This document shows, piece by piece, positions 44,530 to 52,176 of a DNA stretch of 64,000 bases. How positions within the stretch are numbered: the stretch's first letter is position 1; the number at the start of each line of letters is the position of its first letter. Below the pieces are notes generated by a model. It made no database searches. It saw only the letters and a list, made by a program, of their open reading frames with translations, and was not told where the DNA came from. This DNA is from CALOFP01 sp942492635 (GTDB taxonomy: Bacteria > UBP6 > UBA1177 > CALOFP01). The DNA is taken from the NCBI GenBank assembly GCA_942492635.1, contig CALOFP010000002.1, forward strand, positions 558,001 through 622,000, given 5' to 3'. Position numbers and translations under genes: made by a program.

Positions 44530-47500
44530 TTACATTGCAGGTTCGTAGAAGAAGGTCTTTGCAGAGACTGTTTCACCTTCGGCATCCTTCTTGATGGAGT
44601 TGCTGATCATCTTCTTATTGTTCACTCCATCGATATATTTGTTGTCGTAGGTGTGTGTAAGAATCTTCTTACCCATACGGTCAATAGCGAACTCTTTGAG
44701 AAGCTGATCGTTTTCATCGTACTCGAATGCCTGGTGGTTGTAGTAGAGCTTTGTTTCTTCATTCTCATCCCACAGGTTGGAACCATCTGTCGTATCAACG
44801 AAGATCAGGGTAGGCTGTCCCTTTGAGTTGTATTCGGCCTTTGCTACAACCTTTCCTTCGATGCGTTTCTCAGAATATGTCACCGTGACTTCGTCATCGA
44901 TCTTGGTGTAGGTGTACTTTTCACCTTCCCACTCCTTTCCGGACATATCCACTTTTTTGTAGTCTACCATCTCTTTGTTTGAATCGTACGCCCATGTCTG
45001 CTTGATGTAGTTACATGGAGACTCCTTCTCTTCCGATTTTTCATCTTTGATGGAGTTGATGCATTCGATTGTGTTCTCGGCATCCTCATCTTCGGCACTT
45101 GGGTTGTTGCAGGATTTGAACTCGCAGAGGTAGCTTTCGGATTGACCGTCGGCATTGGCCTCAAGCTTTTCAAGAACCTTTTCAACCTCTTTGTCTCCGT
45201 CCATGTATTTAACACGTTTTTCAATTGAGGTGATGGTCCAGAGTTCATCCATTGTTACTTCAAGTTTGTCGGAGTCGTAGGTGTATGTCTCAATTGAGTA
45301 TGTGGTGTTGAATGTTTTCCACTCTTTTGCGGCATCATCATAGATTTTTGGTGTTGTACCGCAGTTCTTGTAGTTTTTCATCTTTTTGTAGGTAACCGGG
45401 ATAGGAAATTTTCCGAACGGAGTAATTACCGATAGTGTGGCGAAAACTTCCTCTTCGACAACCTTGAGATCCTCATCTACGTTTGCTACCTTTACTGTTT
45501 TTGTTGTTCGGTTATTCGCTGTCGTCCAGGAGTCTTCTCTCTTCTCATAGATGTTTCCGTCGGAGAGCGCATAGGATCTGAGACCGGTTTCAGCTGCGAA
45601 AAGTGCTTTTTCGGGTGTACATCCACCGTTGAGGCATTTGCGGCTCTTAATGCTTCCGTCATCGTTCTTTGAGTACTCTTCCATGACAGTTGTGCCGTCT
45701 GCAGCATAACGGATTGCACTCTTTGTGAAGTTGCTACCACGGAAATAGTATCCCATATAATCCTTATCGAGAATTGTCAGGTCGTTTTCCAGAAGCTCAC
45801 GTTCGATGATCTTTTTACCGTCTTCCATCGTGAGTTCACGGAACTTGGTTATCATTCCTTGGGCGTTATATTCGGCTTCATAGCGCTCATTTATATTCAC
45901 ATAACTGTATTTTCCGGCTGGAGTTCTTACAACTCCCGCTAAATACTTGAGTTCCATCTTTTTAAGAAGATCGTTATCCATGGTCTTATTGAAAGCGTAG
46001 TGGAAAATCGGTGACGCAGGTGCGTTGACTATGTCGCTGCATTCGGTTGCCGGGTCTATGAGTCCGTCGCTGTTTTTGTCTGCGCACTTGTCGGCAGGAC
46101 ACTCTGAAACCTGGAATACACCGTCGCCTTCTGTCTCCTCAGGAGTGGCCGGTTTGTCTGTACATTGAACAGGTCTGTTAATACCGTAATGGATTGCTTT
46201 TGTGATGTCTGTCCAGCCGTTGTCGTACTTATACTCGGAAATTAGACGCTGATTAACTATCTGCGCAGTGTCGGCCATGTCGAAGTTGTTTATGTATACG
46301 GTCTTTTCGAGCTTGTCCTTGTCTGCTCCGTCGACGTAGAGGGTGTGTATGAACTCCTCGGTGTAGAGTTCAACCTTCTCTTCGTTGAATCCTTTCTTGG
46401 AAACGAGTCTTCCAGTCGCATCGTATGTCCACTCTTCGAGGTTGACGTTTCCGTTGCTGTCAACAGCCTCTCTGGGTGTGCACTTTTCAGTTAATTCAAT
46501 GACTTCCCATGGCATTTTTGAAGGTGTCGGGCAGTAATTTCTTCCAGCGGCCGTGTAGTAGAGCTTGATCTTTCCGTTTTCGCGGGCTCTCTCCTCGATC
46601 CTTTCAACCTTATCGTCATCTTCGGATGTGAAGAGAAAGCGACGTTCCTTACCGTTGTCGTCGTATTCCCAGCTCTTTGCGTAGTTGTCGATGGTTTTTT
46701 CACCTGCCTGAAGGCACGGGATTTTTACCGCATCGGCGCCGAGGGGATTTTCACACTTTTCACTGACGATTCTTGCAGAAGCGTCGTAGGTTTTAGTAAT
46801 CTTGGAGAGAATTTCTCCTGCAATGTTTTTCTGGACAACTTCGGTGATTTTTCCTTCGGAATCGTATGTCGTTTTTGAGTCGGTGAATTTTACAACAGGT
46901 TCATCTCCGTTCAGATCAACATAGTTTTCATAGTAGGATGTAGATCTTCCTTGTGAATCGAATGTTTCCAGCATAAGAGGGTTGCCGTAGATGTCTCTTA
47001 CCGAAACCTCTTCGGGTGATTCCAGTTTTACCAGCTTGGCTCCGCTGTTTGCAAAAGAGAATCCCTTTTTCGCCTTGTCGTCAGTCTCCTCCAGGGAGAG
47101 AAGGTCGATAAATGTAGTTTTTTGTGCGTAAGCCTTACCCTCGTCATTGAAAAGCAGCTCAAGTGAGAAGTAGATCTCGCTGTCTCCGGTTCTCTTGACA
47201 ATTTTAAACGGGTCACCGTTTTCAAGAAATTCAGCTTCAATCCAGCTGTCTATCTTTATATTGCCCGTAGTGATGTTCTCAGCAGTAACCTCAAGCTGGA
47301 GGTCTTTGTAGGCTTCGGAGTTGAAAGCAGTTGAAATATCTACAGGAAGAGATTCCGAAGCAAGTTTGATCTGTGTCTGTTTACTTACGTTGCCCTTCTC
47401 GTCGAACTCCTGGTGTAAAACAGGGATCCATTCTCCGCCGGACCACTCGTGCTTGAGGAGTTTCTGAATACTTTTAGGAAGAATGTGCTGACCAACGATC

Positions 47501-48378
47501 TGGTATCTTACCTTCTGGACCAATACCGGACTGCCGAGGTTGTCCTTGAGAACAATCTTTACGGGAAGTAACTGGCCTTCCATGTTGGTGTTGTATGAAC
47601 ATGCTCCGTCGGATTTCCACTCGCCTGCAACACACTCTTTTCTCTGGGTTCCCTTGAACTCAACACCGCATGCGAGTTCCTTTACGTCGCCGCTCTGACA
47701 TGTTACAGCCTCGCATCTTCCTTCGGGAGACCACTTGCCCTCTTTGCAGACCATCTCCTGTTCACGGTCGGAACGGTTTCCACATTCGGCAGTTATCTTT
47801 TCCCCCTCTTCACAAACTTTATCGGGAAGGGCGCACTCTGTTTCATCCTCCCATGTATTCTCTCTACATACCTGGGATTTTATGCTTTTTCCATCCGCAC
47901 ATTTCACTGTTCGGAATTCGTTGTCATCACAAACCCTTTCAGTTGAGCAATCACCGTCAGCCAGCCATTCGTTCTCCTTGCAGCTCATTTTTTGAATACC
48001 ATTGTCGCCTTCACCGCAGGAGACAAGCTTAACTTCACCATCACTACAGTTGGGGGCGAAGCATTCACCGTCCTTTTTCCATTCGCCTTTTTCACAGATG
48101 TTCTTCTGGAATCCTTTTTCTTCTCCTTCGCAGAACGTCAACTTGCGATCTCCGTCGCTGCAGGGTTCGCCTGTGTTAAAACACTCACCGTTTTTGGTCC
48201 AGTTTCCACTGCTGTTGCACTTCATTTTCTGAAGTGAATTTGCATCGCTTTCACATACAACTATTTTTTCGCCACCGGGAATACAAGTGCCGGCTACAGC
48301 ATCTTTTTTGCTGGAATCTTCGCTGCAGTTCGTAAGGATAAACAGTGCTGCGGAAAGCAGCAGAAAGCTCCTCTTCAT
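44530..48378 (-). CDS. Giant lipoprotein with Cys repeats and YD-like repeats (paralogue B)
   Basis: About 1282 residues; AGGAGG precedes the ATG at 48378. Signal MKRSFLLLSAALFILTNC is nearly identical to that of paralogue A. The N-terminal repeats (CSDGDRKLTFCEGEEKGFQ, CSDGEVKLVSCGEGDNGIQ and others) and the YD-like body align with paralogue A over most of the length, including YDASARIVSEKCENPLG and the C-terminal AYDSNKEMVDYKKVDMSGKEW. The Cys/Asp-rich insert is reduced to one unit (DKNSDGLIDPATEC), some 60-80 residues shorter than in A. The pair arose by duplication followed by module loss or gain. Surface location inferred. Confidence 0.85.
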   Translation of the reverse strand: MKRSFLLLSAALFILTNCSEDSSKKDAVAGTCIPGGEKIVVCESDANSLQKMKCNSSGNWTKNGECFNTGEPCSDGDRKLTFCEGEEKGFQKNICEKGEWKKDGECFAPNCSDGEVKLVSCGEGDNGIQKMSCKENEWLADGDCSTERVCDDNEFRTVKCADGKSIKSQVCRENTWEDETECALPDKVCEEGEKITAECGNRSDREQEMVCKEGKWSPEGRCEAVTCQSGDVKELACGVEFKGTQRKECVAGEWKSDGACSYNTNMEGQLLPVKIVLKDNLGSPVLVQKVRYQIVGQHILPKSIQKLLKHEWSGGEWIPVLHQEFDEKGNVSKQTQIKLASESLPVDISTAFNSEAYKDLQLEVTAENITTGNIKIDSWIEAEFLENGDPFKIVKRTGDSEIYFSLELLFNDEGKAYAQKTTFIDLLSLEETDDKAKKGFSFANSGAKLVKLESPEEVSVRDIYGNPLMLETFDSQGRSTSYYENYVDLNGDEPVVKFTDSKTTYDSEGKITEVVQKNIAGEILSKITKTYDASARIVSEKCENPLGADAVKIPCLQAGEKTIDNYAKSWEYDDNGKERRFLFTSEDDDKVERIEERARENGKIKLYYTAAGRNYCPTPSKMPWEVIELTEKCTPREAVDSNGNVNLEEWTYDATGRLVSKKGFNEEKVELYTEEFIHTLYVDGADKDKLEKTVYINNFDMADTAQIVNQRLISEYKYDNGWTDITKAIHYGINRPVQCTDKPATPEETEGDGVFQVSECPADKCADKNSDGLIDPATECSDIVNAPASPIFHYAFNKTMDNDLLKKMELKYLAGVVRTPAGKYSYVNINERYEAEYNAQGMITKFRELTMEDGKKIIERELLENDLTILDKDYMGYYFRGSNFTKSAIRYAADGTTVMEEYSKNDDGSIKSRKCLNGGCTPEKALFAAETGLRSYALSDGNIYEKREDSWTTANNRTTKTVKVANVDEDLKVVEEEVFATLSVITPFGKFPIPVTYKKMKNYKNCGTTPKIYDDAAKEWKTFNTTYSIETYTYDSDKLEVTMDELWTITSIEKRVKYMDGDKEVEKVLEKLEANADGQSESYLCEFKSCNNPSAEDEDAENTIECINSIKDEKSEEKESPCNYIKQTWAYDSNKEMVDYKKVDMSGKEWEGEKYTYTKIDDEVTVTYSEKRIEGKVVAKAEYNSKGQPTLIFVDTTDGSNLWDENEETKLYYNHQAFEYDENDQLLKEFAIDRMGKKILTHTYDNKYIDGVNNKKMISNSIKKDAEGETVSAKTFFYEPAM

Positions 48379-48732
48379 AAATGACCTCCTAAAATTTTTA
48401 GACAGTTTCGACAGCATATGGATGTGGGATGTGGAATACTGCTGAAACTCTAGTTAAAAAATTACAAGCTTTTAAAAAATAAATAAAATTAATCCAAACG
48501 AATATAATAGTAATAATAAAAACAAAATAGTCAAATAAGAAAATAAAAAACAAGAAAACATTAAAGCTAATTTGTCATTGAAATATAGTAGGTAAGCTAT
48601 CTTTAAATGTCAAAAAAGTAAAATTCTGATAGTTAGAATTTGATGAAGTAAACGGCGAAGTTTAACGTTCTTCTTGTTTTTTTAACTAATTGCCCTTGCG
48701 ATAGAGGATCGAGGATTGGATGGGGCGAATTT
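48379..48732. other. AT-rich region upstream of paralogue B
   Basis: No supported gene. AATAGTCAAATAA at 48526-48538 is shared with the region upstream of paralogue A. Promoter of paralogue B expected here. Confidence 0.5.
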
Positions 48733-49599
48733 TTATTTAACCCTGTTGACGGTCACTACGCTGAAAAGGATGAGAAGAGAGCCGGCAATAGTTAACGGTG
48801 GGGGAGTTTCACCGAAAACAATCCATGAGAAAAGGGTCGCGAAAAAGGGAACCAGGTAGAGAAAGAAAGAGGCCCTGCTCACGGGGATGTATTTTAGAGC
48901 CGTGGACCAGGTGAGATAGCCTACAGCTGTTGGAATTACTCCAAGGGAGATTGCCGCAAGTGTCGGTCCGATCGGAGCGAAAGATATTTTTTCGAGTGAG
49001 GACGGGGCAAAGGGAAGTAAGGTCAGAAAGGCGCAAATGGATGAATAGACCATGATCTCAAGAGGGGTGTAGCGTTTCAGAATTCCTTTTTGAAAAACTG
49101 AGTAAGATGCAAGGAGCAGCGCAGCCCCGAGAACAAACAGGGTGTTCGGATTGAAAATAGATATGCCACCCTTTGAAAAGGAGATCAGCCCGACACCGAA
49201 TAGACTCGTCAAAAGTGCAAGCATCGTCTTACGGGAAATTTTTTCTCCCCTGAAAAGATGGGCCATGACAACTATCCAGAGAGGTGAGGAGGAGACAATG
49301 AAACTGGCGGTTCCTGGTGAAACCTGTTTCTGGCCAAGGGCAAGGAAGATGTTGTAGAGTGCGTGTCCTGAAATGCCCAGAAAGAAGAGTGTGGGGATAT
49401 CCTTGGCACTCGGAATTTTCACCCTTTTCAACAGACCGAGAGGAATGAATATGGAAGCTGCAGTGAGGAATCGGATAAAAGTGACCTGAAAAGGGGTGTA
49501 GAAACCGATGGCGAACTTTATTGCGATAAATGCCGATGCCCATGTGATAACCGTCACAATTGCGGCTGCTGAGCCTATTTTGAAATCGGAATCCTTCAT
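48733..49599 (-). CDS. EamA/DMT-family transporter
   Basis: About 288 residues with ten predicted membrane segments in two EamA halves. Signatures include TWASAFIAIKFAIGFYTPFQVTFIRFL at the first half (positions ~16-42), LALGQKQVSPGTASFIVSSSP and, in the second half, GVIPTAVGYLTWSTALKYIPVS and TLFSWIVFGETPPPL. Family members export amino acids, metabolites or drugs; the substrate is unclear. The start MKDSDFK is chosen because the upstream extension of ~68 residues is poorly hydrophobic and atypical. A weak AGGA lies upstream. It stands alone between lipoprotein genes. Confidence 0.9.
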   Translation of the reverse strand: MKDSDFKIGSAAAIVTVITWASAFIAIKFAIGFYTPFQVTFIRFLTAASIFIPLGLLKRVKIPSAKDIPTLFFLGISGHALYNIFLALGQKQVSPGTASFIVSSSPLWIVVMAHLFRGEKISRKTMLALLTSLFGVGLISFSKGGISIFNPNTLFVLGAALLLASYSVFQKGILKRYTPLEIMVYSSICAFLTLLPFAPSSLEKISFAPIGPTLAAISLGVIPTAVGYLTWSTALKYIPVSRASFFLYLVPFFATLFSWIVFGETPPPLTIAGSLLILFSVVTVNRVK

Positions 49600-50012
49600 G
49601 GGACCAATCCTATTGTTTTCCGATAAAGAGTCAAAGCAAAACTGTGTGAAATATTCGATAGGGTGGATATTCATCCGAAAAAGTTTAGCTGGCAAAGAAT
49701 CATTTTTTGATGGAAAAGAGAAGTTTCCAAATTCAGAACCGGTTCTGACTCTAGCGAAAAAATAACATGGATATCCTTTCTTTTGTAGAAGTTCCGGAAA
49801 CAATACTATCCTTGTTTGTTTTACCTGCCGGTTGGAATAATTATCGAATTTCTATTTTTTCAGAAGAAAAAATTGTGCTGATACTTCTTGGGAGATGATT
49901 TCGACCTGTTTTTTTAGCAGAATATTTTTTTGAGATGCAGTTGGGAAAGATATCCGATGGTCAATAGGGGATGACGGCGCCCTCTGCAGATACCGGAGAG
50001 AGAAGTTGTGTT
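49600..50012. other. Intergenic region upstream of the EamA gene
   Basis: No gene, repeat or clear structured element seen apart from the expected promoter for the EamA gene. Confidence 0.5.
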
Positions 50013-52007
50013 CTATTGACATTCGACTTTGTTGTTCACCGTATTCTCAAGGCAGCAAGAGAAGGGAATTCTTGCCGGAGCAATACATCCTCCTTCTGCT
50101 GTAACGTCCACAACTCCTTTCATCACATTATTCTCAACCTGATCAAAGTAGCTGATCGTGACGTTGAAAAGAGTATTGTTGTTGACAATATTTCTGTTGT
50201 TGACGACGTCCTTTAAATAGGTGCTCTCTCTGTCATTTACGATTTCCGTATATTTAAGATCCAGCATTGATTCGACTCCTTCGTAAAGGAGGTTCTCTTT
50301 GGGGTTTAAGGGCAGGGTGAGAGTGATCCGCTGAGGGCTATCCTGATTTTCGCCATTCTCGACAAATTCTATTGTGACACTCTCATTCCCATAGGAGCAG
50401 AGAAGAGTTTCTGCATTTAACTTGAACTGGCCGATTCCTGATATTGTACCGAAGAGTTTTACAGGCGGAGCTATCTCTTCTTTGCCGCAGTATGCCCCGC
50501 TACGACCCGGTATGCATTCGCACTGCCTGGATTCTTCATTACAGGATCCGTAAAAGAGTGTGATTTTACTTTCCGCTTTGGGTTCACACTCCCTTGCGAT
50601 ACCGCACTCCTCGTTTGTTAAGCACTCCCCATCCCCCACACATTCAAGTCCCCTGGCGTGGTAGCCGTAATCGCAGTCACAGGCAGGTTCGTTATTCTTT
50701 CTGTAGCAGCTACCATGTCCGGAACATTCAATAAGAGCGCAGTTCCATTCTTCGTCGCAATCGTAGCAGGGATCGTGTTTTCCACAGGCTCTCCCTGTTC
50801 TGCCGGGGTTGCAGATGCATCTGTTGTTGCTGCATATTCCGTGTGATCTTGTGTTGTTGCTTGTGTCTTGCCATGTGGAGCAATCGTTGTCATTCTGACA
50901 CTCAACGGTTTCTTTGCACTCCAGGCCTTCGGTATAGAAACCTTCTTCACATTCGCAGAATGCTTCTCCGTCCCTTACGACACATTTCCCATTGCCCGAG
51001 CATGATATTTCATGACAGGGTGTGTTCCTCACACATGCCATTCCTTCGGCATGGTAGCCGGGGTAACATTTGCAGACCGCTATCTCGTTTTCTACAATGC
51101 AGTCACCTTGATAGTTGCAGAATTGATCCAGACAGGGATCTTCTTTGCACTGGTTGTTGATGCAGATGTAGGAGTTCTCACAGTCTTCTTTTTTGTTGCA
51201 GTATCCCTCTTTCGGTTTACATACTCCTTCATTGCATGTTTCGTGCTCCTTGCATTCTATCTTTTCACATGGATCGATCTCGATTTCGACACACTCTGTG
51301 CCGTTGGCGATAAATCCTTCTTCGCAATCGCATTCAATCCTGTTTTCGCGCTCAACACATTTTCCATGATTCGAACAGGTAATATTTTTACACGGATCCG
51401 GTTTCTCAACGCACTCCAGTCCTCTGGGAACGTAACCTTCAAAACATTCGCATTCGGCCTGTTCAAGTGCGTTGGTTTTGCAAAGCCCGTGGTTGGAACA
51501 GGTTACGCCGTCACATGGGCTTTTCTTTTCTTCTATGCAATCTGTTCCCTGGGCTTTGTATCCTTCAATACAGTTACATGAAGGTATGTCGTTTTTGATA
51601 AAACATTTCCCCTTGTCTGAACAGGTGACGCCGGAACATGGATTTGAATTTCCACCTTTAATGCAGGCAAGTCCCTCCGAATAGTATCCTACAGGACATT
51701 GGCAGACGGGATCGCCGGAATTGATTATACAGGTTCCCTTTCCTGAACAGGTTACTCCAAGGCATGGATTTGAAGAGTCGTTTGGGATGCATGCCAATTC
51801 TGTCGGGTGAAAACCGGGTTTGCACTTGCACTCGGGTTGGTTGTTTTCATTGACAAAGCAGCTGCCTGTATAGGAGCAGTGGATGTCTGTACAGGGGGAC
51901 GGGTCTGTATCGGTGGATGCAGATACTCCCTTGTCTCCATCGTCACCGCCGCATGCGGTCATCAAAGCTATGGAAAGCGTCAATAGTGTAAAAATAAAAC
52001 GTTTCAT
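50013..52007 (-). CDS. Lipoprotein with about nine EGF-like repeats
   Basis: 664 residues. GAGAGG precedes the ATG. Signal MKRFIFTLLTLSIALMTAC then GGDDGD. Most of the protein (~37-500) is a string of EGF-like units of the form PC-x4-CS-x2-G-x-C...C-x-C-x2-G-x5-G-x2-C, for example PCSGVTCSDKGKC, PCDGVTCSNHGLC and PCHEISCSGNGKC, with two irregular units (DCSTWQDTSNN and CLTNEECGIAREC). A C-terminal ~150-residue beta domain (VKLFGTISGIGQFKLN onward) ends with SCCLENTVNNKVEC. EGF-like strings typically form extended, disulphide-rich stalks; a binding or spacer role at the surface is inferred. Confidence 0.88.
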   Translation of the reverse strand: MKRFIFTLLTLSIALMTACGGDDGDKGVSASTDTDPSPCTDIHCSYTGSCFVNENNQPECKCKPGFHPTELACIPNDSSNPCLGVTCSGKGTCIINSGDPVCQCPVGYYSEGLACIKGGNSNPCSGVTCSDKGKCFIKNDIPSCNCIEGYKAQGTDCIEEKKSPCDGVTCSNHGLCKTNALEQAECECFEGYVPRGLECVEKPDPCKNITCSNHGKCVERENRIECDCEEGFIANGTECVEIEIDPCEKIECKEHETCNEGVCKPKEGYCNKKEDCENSYICINNQCKEDPCLDQFCNYQGDCIVENEIAVCKCYPGYHAEGMACVRNTPCHEISCSGNGKCVVRDGEAFCECEEGFYTEGLECKETVECQNDNDCSTWQDTSNNTRSHGICSNNRCICNPGRTGRACGKHDPCYDCDEEWNCALIECSGHGSCYRKNNEPACDCDYGYHARGLECVGDGECLTNEECGIARECEPKAESKITLFYGSCNEESRQCECIPGRSGAYCGKEEIAPPVKLFGTISGIGQFKLNAETLLCSYGNESVTIEFVENGENQDSPQRITLTLPLNPKENLLYEGVESMLDLKYTEIVNDRESTYLKDVVNNRNIVNNNTLFNVTISYFDQVENNVMKGVVDVTAEGGCIAPARIPFSCCLENTVNNKVECQ

Positions 52008-52176
52008 AGAGAACCTCTCGCGGAACAGGATTATGTTACTCTACATATTTATGCTATTTGCAGTGAAATTTCAAGAAAAAAGGGAAAGATTTTGTGCAGA
52101 GAGGTTTTCAATTCGTTTACATTTTTGACAGCTTTTCGGGTTTGACAAGGAGCGATGTTTTCTACCCCGGTGTTTT

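Noticed and set aside
50013..52007. Regular Cys-rich repeats considered as a CRISPR or DNA repeat array
   Set aside because: The repetition is at protein level (EGF-like units); the DNA units differ and have no constant spacer.
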